From: JAFAGX01 sp035501575
GTDB taxonomy: Bacteria > Acidobacteriota > Terriglobia > Terriglobales > Acidobacteriaceae
Reading direction: 5' to 3'
Length of the DNA stretch: 5,697 nucleotides
NCBI GenBank assembly: GCA_035501575.1
Contig: DATJVZ010000146.1
Location: forward strand, 1-5,697
The notes under the pieces were generated by a model. The model did no database searches, was not told where the DNA came from, and saw nothing but the letters and a program-made list of their open reading frames with translations. The position numbers and the translations under genes are program-made. Positions 1 to 5,697 of this stretch are shown in pieces. The stretch's first letter is position 1, and every line of letters starts with the position of its first letter.

Positions 1-3000
1 ATCCCGCAAGCCTGCGCGCAACAGCGAACCATGTGCGTCGCGCAGACCCACTTCCCAAGGCAAACCGGTGTTCTTGATCGACGTCAGAGGCGATGCTCCC
101 GTGCCGCCATCGTGGCCACTGATGGTGATCAGGTTGGCCCCGGCCTTGGCCACGCCGGCGGCGATGATCCCGATCCCGGTGCTAGAGACCAGCTTCACTC
201 CAATCCTGGCGTGAGGATTGACGGCGCGAAGGTCGTAGATCAGTTGCGCCAGGTCCTCGATGCTATAAATGTCGTGATGCGGCGGAGGCGAAATCAGCGA
301 CATGTTAGGCACCGCATGTCGCAGGCGGGCAATGTATGCTGTAACTTTCCCGGCCGGAAGTTGTCCGCCTTCGCCGGGCTTTGCCCCTTGGGCAATCTTG
401 ATCTCTAGTTCGTCGGCGTGGATCAAGTATTCCGTTGTCACTCCGAATCGTGCTGAGGCCACCTGCTTGACTCGGTTATTGTCTTCTGCCGGGCCTCGAT
501 AGACCTCGGGATCCTCGCCGCCTTCCCCGGTGTTGCTGCGGGCCCCCAAACGATTCATGGCAATAGCCAGCGTGCGGTGGGTTTCCGGCGAAATCGCGCC
601 CAGGGACATGGCCTGGGTGCTGAACCGGGAAAGAAGGGAGGCCTCTGATTCAACCTGCCGCAGAGGCAGCGGCGTCCCAGGGATAATCTCTAGAAGATCG
701 CGGACGGCAACCGGCAGTCTCTGGTTGGCGAGTTCGGCGAAGTTGTGGAAATTCTCCTGGCTTGGCGACGCGATAAAGCGGTGCATGCGGCGTACCAACT
801 CAGGAGAATTGCCATGCCGCTCCCCGTTCCGGCGGAAACGATACAAACCCTCATCTCTTAGTCGAACATCGGGGGAGCCAAAGGCCTCTCGGTGACGCTT
901 AAGACAATCCTCAAGAATTTGTTCCAATCCTTTGCCGCCTAGGGCACATCCAGCATCCTCGAAAAAGCGTTCACACAGATCCGCGTCAAGCCCCACGGTT
1001 TCAAAAAGATGGCTGTTGCGGTAGCTGGTGATACTTGAAATTCCTACGCGGGCCATCACCTTCAGCAAGCCCTTTTCAACGGCAGCCCGATAGCTGGCTG
1101 GCCCGTCGCTTGTGAAGTTCGCGGCCTGCTCCAAGGCGAGATAGGGCAGGATTGCACTCGCACCTGCGGCGACGAGCAAAGCAACATGATGGGTGTCGAT
1201 GACCTGTCCGGTTTCGAGGATGACCGGCACATTCCAGGCTCCTCGCCTGACCATGGACTTCCAAGTGGCGGCCAAGGCCAGCAATGCGGGCAAGGCGGCG
1301 CTAGTTTGGTTCAGGCCGCGATCGGTAAGCAAGACAAATCCGAGCTTTGTGCCTGCCAGTTTCGTGGCTTTCTCTTCGAGTTCGTCGAGTGCCCGCATCG
1401 CCCCCTCGACTCCTCGCTCTACAGGAAAAGTGAAACTCAGCTCGCATGGAGCAAGCCGCCTCTTGAGAATCTCCAGCTGACCTCGGTGAAGCAGCGGCGA
1501 GGGGAGGACCATGCGATCGCCGAGATACACCCTGAGCGACATCACGTGCGTCTCTCGCAGGGGATCGAGCGGAGGGTTTGTGACCTGGGCGAATCGCTGT
1601 TTGCAGTGGTCCCACAGCGGAGGTACGAGATCCGACAGAAAGGCGGGGGCAGCGTCGTCCCCCATGCTCCACACGGCTTCCTGCCCGGAGGTAATGAGGG
1701 GGCGAAACAGCAGGGCTATGCGATCCTCGCTCCACCCAAGCGCCGCCATTGCAGCCTTTGACACCGGGACTGGGAACTCAGGAGCTGGCTCGCAAACACC
1801 GATCATCGGTGGCCGGGATCGAGGGCTGAACGTCCAGTCTTCCCGCCTTGCAGTATCCTGCGGCCCAGAGAAAGAGCCACCATCGAGCTCGGCAATCAGC
1901 ATTTCGCCCGGTCCTAACCGCTGCCGCTCGAGGATCCGACTGTCATCGAAATCGGCAATGCCAGTCTCGGAACCGACCACCACCCATCCATCCCCGGTCC
2001 GCGTATAGCGCAGCGGTCGCAAACCGTTGCGGTCGAGCTTCGCACCCACGTTGATTCCATCGCTAAAGATCAACGCGGCGGGTCCGTCCCAGGGTTCCTG
2101 CTGACTCGCATGTGCTTCGAGGAAAGCGCGCAGGGTCTGCGGCACGGTGGAATCCTTCTCCCAGGCTGGTGGCACCATCGAAAACATGGCGGAAGCGGGA
2201 CTGTAGCCTTGCCGCAGGTAGAGTTCAAAAGCGTTATCGAAGCTGGCGGAATCGCTTACGTCTTCCTCAAGGATTGGCACGTTCTTGGGGAGATTGAGCC
2301 TCTCGACAAGGCATTGTTGCCTGGCCCGGAGCCATCGCCGGTTCGCGGCAATGGCATTGATCTCGCCATTGTGGGCCACGAAGCGGAAAGGTTGGGCGAG
2401 CGACCAACTTGGTCGGGTGTTGGTGGAGTAGCGCTGGTGGAAAATTGCGAAGCGACTGACGAATCGAGTGTCCGCCAGATCAGGATAAAAGGCCGACAAT
2501 TGGGTTGGCGTCAGCAGTCCCTTGTAGACAATGGTTCGGCACGACAGGGAACAAAAATAAGTGCCAATAGGCATCAGCTTTTCTGCCCGTTTGCGGAATC
2601 CGAACAAGCTCGATTCGAAATCTGCCGGATGGCCGCCCGGCGCCAGGAAGCACTGCTCAATGGTCGGGAGACTCTTCAGCGCCTGCGGGCCAACGGTGGA
2701 AGGATCGGTTGGCACCTCCCGCCACCCCAAGAAGCGGAAACCACAATGTTGTGCCAGCTTTGAGAGAGTGTGACGGGCAACGTTTCTTTGTTCCGACGGC
2801 AAGAAGATCATGCCGACGGCGAAAACCGGGGGTAGTTCAATTCCTAGCGCTCTTGCCGACCTTCGGAAGAATTCCTGGGGAATCGCCGTCAACAATCCGG
2901 CGCCATCGCCGCTGCGCCCGTCGGCATCGACACCGCCACGGTGTCCGAGCCGGCGCAGGGCTTCGAGGGCCCGATCGATCACTTCGCGCGAACCGGCGCT

Positions 3001-3066
3001 TCCGAGCCGGGCTATGAAGCCGACCCCACAAGCATCGTGGTCGACCAAACGGGCTTTCGATTTCAT
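1..3066 (-). CDS. gltB: Glutamate synthase (GOGAT) large subunit, 3' end cut by window
   Basis: The large (alpha) subunit of glutamate synthase moves the amide nitrogen of glutamine onto 2-oxoglutarate to give two glutamates, and is the cytoplasmic partner of glutamine synthetase in ammonia assimilation. I translated all 1022 codons in the window and found no frameshift or stop. An N-terminal Ntn-hydrolase glutaminase domain begins at Cys13 (DACGVGF), the expected nucleophile after removal of a short propeptide. It includes HRGG at 42-45, QRYSTNT from 211, HNGEIN from 232 and SDSASFDN from 271. The central domain carries FAQVTNPPLDPLRE near 495-508. The FMN-binding synthase domain shows GEGGEDP from 847, GEGGQLP from 898, SPPPHHDIYSIED from 927 and SGHDGGTGASP from 983. 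The family is about 1500 residues, so the 3Fe-4S cysteines and C-terminal beta-helix lie off the left edge. An in-frame TAG abuts the ATG, so this is the earliest possible start; no good Shine-Dalgarno is seen. gltD is not in the window. Confidence 0.98.
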   Translation of the reverse strand, partial: MKSKARLVDHDACGVGFIARLGSAGSREVIDRALEALRRLGHRGGVDADGRSGDGAGLLTAIPQEFFRRSARALGIELPPVFAVGMIFLPSEQRNVARHTLSKLAQHCGFRFLGWREVPTDPSTVGPQALKSLPTIEQCFLAPGGHPADFESSLFGFRKRAEKLMPIGTYFCSLSCRTIVYKGLLTPTQLSAFYPDLADTRFVSRFAIFHQRYSTNTRPSWSLAQPFRFVAHNGEINAIAANRRWLRARQQCLVERLNLPKNVPILEEDVSDSASFDNAFELYLRQGYSPASAMFSMVPPAWEKDSTVPQTLRAFLEAHASQQEPWDGPAALIFSDGINVGAKLDRNGLRPLRYTRTGDGWVVVGSETGIADFDDSRILERQRLGPGEMLIAELDGGSFSGPQDTARREDWTFSPRSRPPMIGVCEPAPEFPVPVSKAAMAALGWSEDRIALLFRPLITSGQEAVWSMGDDAAPAFLSDLVPPLWDHCKQRFAQVTNPPLDPLRETHVMSLRVYLGDRMVLPSPLLHRGQLEILKRRLAPCELSFTFPVERGVEGAMRALDELEEKATKLAGTKLGFVLLTDRGLNQTSAALPALLALAATWKSMVRRGAWNVPVILETGQVIDTHHVALLVAAGASAILPYLALEQAANFTSDGPASYRAAVEKGLLKVMARVGISSITSYRNSHLFETVGLDADLCERFFEDAGCALGGKGLEQILEDCLKRHREAFGSPDVRLRDEGLYRFRRNGERHGNSPELVRRMHRFIASPSQENFHNFAELANQRLPVAVRDLLEIIPGTPLPLRQVESEASLLSRFSTQAMSLGAISPETHRTLAIAMNRLGARSNTGEGGEDPEVYRGPAEDNNRVKQVASARFGVTTEYLIHADELEIKIAQGAKPGEGGQLPAGKVTAYIARLRHAVPNMSLISPPPHHDIYSIEDLAQLIYDLRAVNPHARIGVKLVSSTGIGIIAAGVAKAGANLITISGHDGGTGASPLTSIKNTGLPWEVGLRDAHGSLLRAGLRD

Positions 3067-3208
3067 CTACCATTGTCTACATGCTGAGCTGGCGAAAAGT
3101 ACAATCGAGAATTTCGATGGTTGCGATGGATTTTTTAGAAGCACCGCGGTGAACCGCTGGCGAGGAAGTCATCGTCTGTGAGAAGTCGGTCGGGAAGCTA
3201 GCGACAGA

Positions 3209-3232
3209 GGTTGCCTATTAGGTTGCCTAATA
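3209..3232. repeat. Two tandem 12-bp repeats (GGTTGCCTATTA / GGTTGCCTAATA)
   Basis: Two adjacent 12-base units at 3209-3220 and 3221-3232 differ at two positions. The second difference turns the junction into an inverted repeat (3216-3232). The arrangement could be a duplicated regulator half-site or a simple slippage product. Confidence 0.6.
3216..3232. promoter_or_regulatory. Operator-like palindrome upstream of gltB
   Basis: The 17-base sequence TATTAGGTTGCCTAATA is a perfect inverted repeat of 7-bp arms around a 3-base centre. It lies about 150 bp upstream of the gltB ATG and about 345 bp upstream of the plus-strand gene at 3576. It sits just inside a minus-strand TTGACC (3234-3239), but no matching -10 box follows. 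The size and symmetry are typical of a dimeric helix-turn-helix regulator site. I do not recognise the regulator; gltB is commonly controlled by nitrogen status, but nothing here shows that directly. Confidence 0.4.
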
Positions 3233-3575
3233 AGGTCAACGGAGCACAATCGGAGCAACTAAGTGATTGAAAAATATGGCATCTGTTGACAAGATCATTG
3301 GCATGATTCGTGCTCCTAGAGTGATGGGGTGTGCTTGATTTTGTGATTTCTCGAGCAACACGAACCAAAGACTCGCTCGCCGTCAGTTCCGCACCACCAA
3401 CAGGCCGGACTCTTTTAGAAAGTCCTATTCATGCCTCCCGGCTGGCAAAACTGCCAGTACTATCGTCCTGTTTGCGAGTCCTATCCTTTCTGCTGCCGGG
3501 AATCTTAAGCAGCCATAGACTAGGTGCGGCTTCGAATTTCATGATCTCCCCAATAGGGGTAAACACTAAAACGAC

Positions 3576-4013
3576 ATGACAAAGTATTTTATTTTCGTCT
3601 TGCTGGTGCTGTCTCTCGCGAGTGGTGCTCTCGTCGCTAGCCGCAGGCTCAAACCGAAGCCGGTGTCCTATGCCCAACCTCCTAAGTCAATTGTGATCTG
3701 CGGGATCAAGGATCACCCTTGCGTAACCTACAAGGTCTCTTTTCATCCGCCGACGGAAAAGTTTGGCGACGGGCCAGGGGAAGGCTTCACCGACTACGAG
3801 GCGAAAACAATCGCGATCGCATCGAGCCACGATGCCTTTAAGAACGTTCAGGCTCTCGAGCACGAGGTCTACCATGCCGCCTTGTGGGAGCGCGGGTTCA
3901 AGGACACGGAGACGTGGGACCTCCACGCTTGGATTTACTTCTCCGAAGGACCCTTCTCGTTGCTGCTCCACGACAACCCGGACTTTGTCCACTACATCGT
4001 CGCTGCGTATTAA
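3576..4013 (+). CDS. Exported or membrane-anchored HExxH (zincin-like) protein
   Basis: A 145-residue protein. Residues 1-22 are a lysine at position 3 followed by a hydrophobic stretch (about 4-22) and then RR, so it is a signal peptide or single N-terminal anchor placing the rest outside the cytoplasm. No lipobox Cys is present. Residues 96-100 are HEVYH, matching the HExxH zinc-peptidase motif, with His96 and His100 as likely metal ligands and Glu97 as the likely catalytic base. Downstream are DLHAWIYF (His117), SEGPF (Glu124) and LLLHDNPDFVHYI; either His117 or Glu124 could be the third ligand. The layout of a strand ending in Thr-Ile-x-Ile, then the HExxH helix, then a C-terminal L-x-x-NP helix resembles small uncharacterised HExxH proteins known to me only as hypotheticals. 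Cys42 and Cys49 could form a disulfide. An in-frame TAA six bases upstream makes this ATG the earliest start. The only SD-like stretch, AGGGG at 3555-3559, is 16 bases away, which is long. Substrate unknown. Confidence 0.8.
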   Translation: MTKYFIFVLLVLSLASGALVASRRLKPKPVSYAQPPKSIVICGIKDHPCVTYKVSFHPPTEKFGDGPGEGFTDYEAKTIAIASSHDAFKNVQALEHEVYHAALWERGFKDTETWDLHAWIYFSEGPFSLLLHDNPDFVHYIVAAY

Positions 4014-4186
4014 AGAGCCCAACGGTTTCTTGGTGCCTGGTCGAGCGATCCTACGCCTGGGCGCAGACCTGACCGGAAAAAAGAGCTCACCGAACGAGGC
4101 CGGTGAGAATCATCGAGGAAAGACACCCGGTCGCTCGATTTACTCAAGTTGATCGAGGCTAAGGCGCAGCTCCCTAACTTTCGAAA
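4014..4186. other. Convergent spacer with nested inverted repeats
   Basis: The sequence between the HExxH gene and the small minus-strand gene has no coding frame I trust. It holds an 8-bp inverted repeat, TCGAGCGA at 4041-4048 against TCGCTCGA at 4131-4138, enclosing the 7-bp hairpin at 4086-4107. An 8-bp pair in about 170 bases is not far beyond chance, so I give it no function. Confidence 0.45.
4086..4107. terminator. Weak terminator-like hairpin between convergent genes
   Basis: CTCACCG at 4086-4092 pairs perfectly with CGGTGAG at 4101-4107 around an 8-base loop. It lies 72 bases past the stop of the HExxH gene and about 80 past that of the minus-strand small gene, where a bidirectional terminator would be expected. 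No T-run follows on the plus strand. On the minus strand the stem is followed by CTCTTTTTTCCGG, which contains six Ts (from the A-run at 4077-4082), so it fits better as a terminator for the leftward small gene and aqpZ. Confidence 0.4.
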
Positions 4187-4459
4187 TCAAGCGGAACGGA
4201 TGCACACACTGGTTAGCTCAACTTCGTTCCCAGGCAAACTCTCAAGACTGCCCTCGGTCTCAACCTCCAGCCCTGACTGAACGCAAAGCCGATATTTGGC
4301 AATTCGGTCTTGGTGGATACAGAAATCCTTGTCGATAAAGTCGATCGAGAGGCTTGCTTCGCTGGGTCGGAACCCAGCACCTGGTATTGTGCAGTACAGA
4401 TCGTGAAGCAGGTGGTTAAAGAGATCGAGGACCTCTTGATTGATCGCGACGATTGCCAT
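4187..4459 (-). CDS. Small hypothetical protein downstream of aqpZ
   Basis: A 90-codon frame starting MAIVAINQEV and ending TGA. I do not recognise the family. The protein-like features are a regular helical N-terminus (VLDLFNHLLHDLY, about 10-22), then a mixed alternating segment (SLSIDFIDKDF) and an acidic C-terminal part, with no signal peptide or membrane span. Codon choice resembles the neighbouring genes. I prefer this ATG because AAGGG sits 9 bases upstream. The frame could extend to an ATG at 4549, but the added 30 residues look random and would cover the hairpin at 4517-4538. It is 99 bases behind aqpZ on the same strand, so it may be transcribed with it. It could also be a chance open frame. 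Confidence 0.45.
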   Translation of the reverse strand: MAIVAINQEVLDLFNHLLHDLYCTIPGAGFRPSEASLSIDFIDKDFCIHQDRIAKYRLCVQSGLEVETEGSLESLPGNEVELTSVCIRSA

Positions 4460-4516
4460 GGCTTTCAGCCCTTGGCAGCTCACAATGGCCGCCAAGGCAG
4501 GAATGCCACGCCCGCT

Positions 4517-4538
4517 ACCTAGCTGGTGCCGGCTAGGT
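4517..4538 (-). terminator. Hairpin just after aqpZ, terminator or read-through element
   Basis: ACCTAGC (4517-4523) and GCTAGGT (4532-4538) form a perfect 7-bp stem with an 8-base loop, beginning about 20 bases after the aqpZ stop as transcribed. No U-run follows on the minus strand, so it is not a canonical intrinsic terminator. It could be an mRNA 3'-end stabiliser or a partial attenuator between aqpZ and the small gene behind it. Confidence 0.35.
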
Positions 4539-4558
4539 CCACAATTCACAAGTCACGA

Positions 4559-5314
4559 TTAGTCGCCGGCGGCTCTAACGCGCTCCGGGGAGCGAGGCAA
4601 GCCTTCCGTGCGCAAGCCGGCTTCTTCGCCGAAGAATGTACGATAAATGCCGCCTCCAATCAGCCCGCCAATAATCGGCGCTACCCAGAAGAGCCACAAT
4701 TGGGCTAACGCCCAGCCTCCCACGAAGATCGCAGGACCGGTGCTGCGAGCGGGATTGACCGACGTATTGGTTACGGGAATACCGACCAGGTGAATCAGCG
4801 TCAACCCGAGTCCGATTGCGATCGGAGCCAGTCCCTGAGGCGCTCTCTTGTCGGTCGAACCTAAAATGATGAGCAAGAAAAACGTCGTCAGGACGATCTC
4901 AGCCGTCAGGCAGGAGAACAAGCTATACCCGCCCGGGGAGTGCGCTCCGTATCCGTTCGAAGCAAATCCCCCGGCAAGGTCGAAACCCTCTTTCCCGCTG
5001 GCGATCAGGTACAAGACACCGGCTGCGGCACAGGCTCCCAGCACTTGCGAGGCTATATAGGGAAGCAACTCGGAGACGGGGAAACGGCCGCCGGCGACCA
5101 ACCCGACCGAGACCGCGGGATTGAGATGGCACCCGGAAATGTGGCCGATAGCAAATGCCATGGTTAGGAGGGTCAGGCCAAAGGCGAAAGCCACACCTAA
5201 AAAACCGATGCCCAGGCCGGGAAAGGCCGCCGACAATACGGCCGCGCCGCAGCCGCCGAAAACCAGCCAAAATGTACCGATGAATTCCGCCAAACTACGC
5301 TTGCCCAGGGTCAT
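4559..5314 (-). CDS. aqpZ: Aquaporin Z, water channel
   Basis: A 251-residue inner-membrane channel of the MIP family that passes water down osmotic gradients as a homotetramer. The sequence follows E. coli AqpZ closely throughout (FIGTFWLVFGGCG from 11, FASNGYG.HSPGGYS at 117-131, IPVTNTSVNPARS at 179-191). Both half-helix NPA motifs are intact at 65-67 and 187-189. The selectivity-filter residues line up with the water-selective set Phe45, His175, Thr184 and Arg190, so glycerol transport is unlikely. Six hydrophobic spans are visible. The C-terminus runs about 20 residues past the E. coli protein (231 residues) as a charged Glu/Arg-rich tail after GGGIYRTFFG, likely cytoplasmic. The ATG is fixed by a perfect AGGAGG five bases upstream. 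The gene stands apart from gltB and reads leftward, possibly with the small gene behind it. Confidence 0.97.
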   Translation of the reverse strand: MTLGKRSLAEFIGTFWLVFGGCGAAVLSAAFPGLGIGFLGVAFAFGLTLLTMAFAIGHISGCHLNPAVSVGLVAGGRFPVSELLPYIASQVLGACAAAGVLYLIASGKEGFDLAGGFASNGYGAHSPGGYSLFSCLTAEIVLTTFFLLIILGSTDKRAPQGLAPIAIGLGLTLIHLVGIPVTNTSVNPARSTGPAIFVGGWALAQLWLFWVAPIIGGLIGGGIYRTFFGEEAGLRTEGLPRSPERVRAAGD

Positions 5315-5319
5315 TTCGT

Positions 5320-5345
5320 CCTCCTGCGAATGCCTTCTGCATTCG
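5320..5345 (-). promoter_or_regulatory. aqpZ ribosome binding site with adjoining leader hairpin
   Basis: As transcribed, the aqpZ leader contains CGAATGC-AGAAG-GCATTCG (5345 to 5327), a perfect 7-bp stem with a 5-base loop. One base follows, then the Shine-Dalgarno AGGAGG (5325-5320) and a 5-base spacer to the ATG. The strong SD fixes the start. The stem leaves the SD unpaired, so it may protect the mRNA or keep the site open, not block it. Confidence 0.6.
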
Positions 5346-5382
5346 AATGACGATGATGGTTTGGGGGAGATGCCGCGTGGCG

Positions 5383-5411
5383 AAGATAATCAAAGGGTGG
5401 TGCCTTCGCAA
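5383..5411 (-). promoter_or_regulatory. Candidate aqpZ promoter
   Basis: On the minus strand, TTGCGA (5411-5406) and TATCTT (5388-5383) are separated by exactly 17 bp. Each matches four of six positions of the sigma-70 consensus. This would give a leader of about 60 bases. The dyad at 5412-5427 overlaps the upstream edge by less than one base pair step and could be an activator or repressor site. Weak boxes, so a tentative call. Confidence 0.3.
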
Positions 5412-5670
5412 CTGTCAGGGTTGACAGGGTATAGGGCATCGACGGGTCCCCCTGCAGATGACTCGTGTTCGAAGACCACGAGAAGAATCTTCGAAGCTCC
5501 CGCTAGCTTACGCGGACCACAAATTTACCACTCCCGAGCTCGGCTTGCCATCCTGACGTACGTCACCGCGGCCCTCGGGTCGGCGGAATCTCCCCCGCGG
5601 ACCGCATCGAGCTCCCGGAGTGAGAGAGTTCAAGGAGGCGGAGTCGGGGCTGGGCGAGGGGAAATATGTC

Positions 5671-5697
5671 TTGACAATATTCGTTATAACGAGTAAT
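5671..5697 (+). promoter_or_regulatory. Rightward promoter with operator palindrome in its spacer, cut by window end
   Basis: A perfect -35 box TTGACA at 5671-5676 is followed at exactly 17 bp by TAAT (5694-5697), the first four bases of a likely -10 box that continues off the edge. The spacer contains TCGTTATAACGA (5681-5692), a perfect 12-bp palindrome, with further partial symmetry outward (AT at 5679/5694 and TA at 5678/5695). A repressor dimer bound there would block RNA polymerase directly. The regulated gene is outside the window; self-regulated repressor genes often have this layout, but the family cannot be told from here. Confidence 0.6.

Larger units (their letters stand above)
3067..3575. 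other. Non-coding divergent spacer between gltB and the HExxH gene
   Basis: About 510 bases separate two divergent genes. The translations I read here look unlike proteins (low complexity, Ser/Arg/Pro-rich), so I call no gene. It should contain the promoters of both neighbours, but I could not find a convincing paired -35/-10 for either. An isolated TTGACA at 3286-3291 has no -10 box at 16-18 bp, and a TTGACC on the minus strand (3234-3239) is followed by no -10 box. Visible structure includes the palindrome and tandem repeat at 3209-3232 (listed separately), the 10-bp palindrome CACCGCGGTG at 3142-3151, two CGGAGCA copies 11 bp apart at 3240-3246 and 3251-3257, and the stem-loop CTGGCA-AAAC-TGCCAG at 3442-3457. 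Confidence 0.7.
5315..5697. other. Divergent spacer upstream of aqpZ and an unseen plus-strand gene
   Basis: No credible coding frame lies here; the plus-strand open frame that crosses it is mainly the antisense of aqpZ. The spacer holds the aqpZ leader (5320-5345), a candidate aqpZ promoter (5383-5411), the dyad CTGTCA-GGGT-TGACAG (5412-5427), two TTCGAAG boxes 22 bp apart (5468-5474 and 5490-5496), the 10-bp palindrome CCGAGCTCGG (5534-5543), the 12-bp palindrome TGACGTACGTCA (5554-5565), and a rightward promoter at the edge (5671 onward). Confidence 0.7.

Noticed and set aside
31..2763. Several plus-strand frames of 120-217 codons across the left half
   Set aside because: All are antisense shadows of gltB, whose complete, motif-rich minus-strand frame covers the region without a break.
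3286..3308. TTGACA as a promoter for the gene at 3576
   Set aside because: No -10-like hexamer lies 16-18 bp downstream, and it is almost 290 bp from the start codon.
3407..3425. GGACT...AGTCC stem-loop as a terminator
   Set aside because: Only a 5-bp stem, with no T-run after it and no gene ending nearby.
3331..3579. Plus-strand GTG-started frame of 82 codons ending in an ATGA overlap with the HExxH gene
   Set aside because: The 4-base stop/start overlap looks like translational coupling, but the translation is Ser/Leu/Arg-rich without recognisable structure and the GTG has no convincing ribosome site. I treat it as a chance frame.
4041..4138. 8-bp inverted repeat enclosing a hairpin as a structured RNA
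   Set aside because: Arms this short over an 80-base gap arise readily by chance, and no further pairing or known RNA motif supports it.
4187..4549. Longer 120-codon start for the small gene behind aqpZ
   Set aside because: The extra 30 N-terminal residues are low in structure, the added stretch contains the hairpin at 4517-4538, and a better ribosome site precedes the ATG at 4459.
5121..5696. Long plus-strand frame of 191 codons
   Set aside because: Its first third is the antisense of aqpZ and the remainder crosses the promoter-bearing spacer. The translation is Arg/Ser/Pro-rich and unlike a folded protein.

Overview
The window reads as moderately GC-rich bacterial chromosomal DNA with long, clean reading frames and ordinary single-copy genes. 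There are no transposase, phage, CRISPR, rRNA or tRNA signatures. The style of the glutamate synthase, the Escherichia coli-like aquaporin Z and a small secreted HExxH protein would fit an Acidobacteriota-like or similar soil or environmental bacterium. That placement is an inference from remembered family resemblance, not a measurement.

Layout, left to right. (1) Positions 1-3066, minus strand: the first 1022 codons of gltB, the large subunit of glutamate synthase. The frame is unbroken from an unambiguous ATG to the left edge, and the last third of the protein lies outside the window. (2) Positions 3067-3575: a non-coding divergent spacer. It holds a 17-bp operator-like palindrome inside a tandem repeat about 150 bp upstream of gltB. 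(3) Positions 3576-4013, plus strand: a small exported or membrane-anchored protein with an HEVYH zinc-peptidase-like motif. (4) Positions 4014-4186: a short convergent spacer with a hairpin. (5) Positions 4187-4459, minus strand: a possible small hypothetical gene. (6) Positions 4559-5314, minus strand: aqpZ, a complete water channel with a strong ribosome binding site and a leader hairpin. (7) Positions 5315-5697: a divergent spacer. Its right edge carries a -35 box and the start of a -10 box for an unseen plus-strand gene, with a perfect 12-bp palindrome between the two boxes.

How the genes relate: gltB (ammonia assimilation) and aqpZ (water permeation) are both housekeeping-type functions with no obvious shared pathway. 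They are separated by the oppositely oriented HExxH gene, so the region looks like a set of independent transcription units, not an operon. Only the small hypothetical gene could be co-transcribed with aqpZ. I see no convincing new multi-gene system. The items most worth checking are the HExxH protein, the two operator-like palindromes, and the small gene behind aqpZ.
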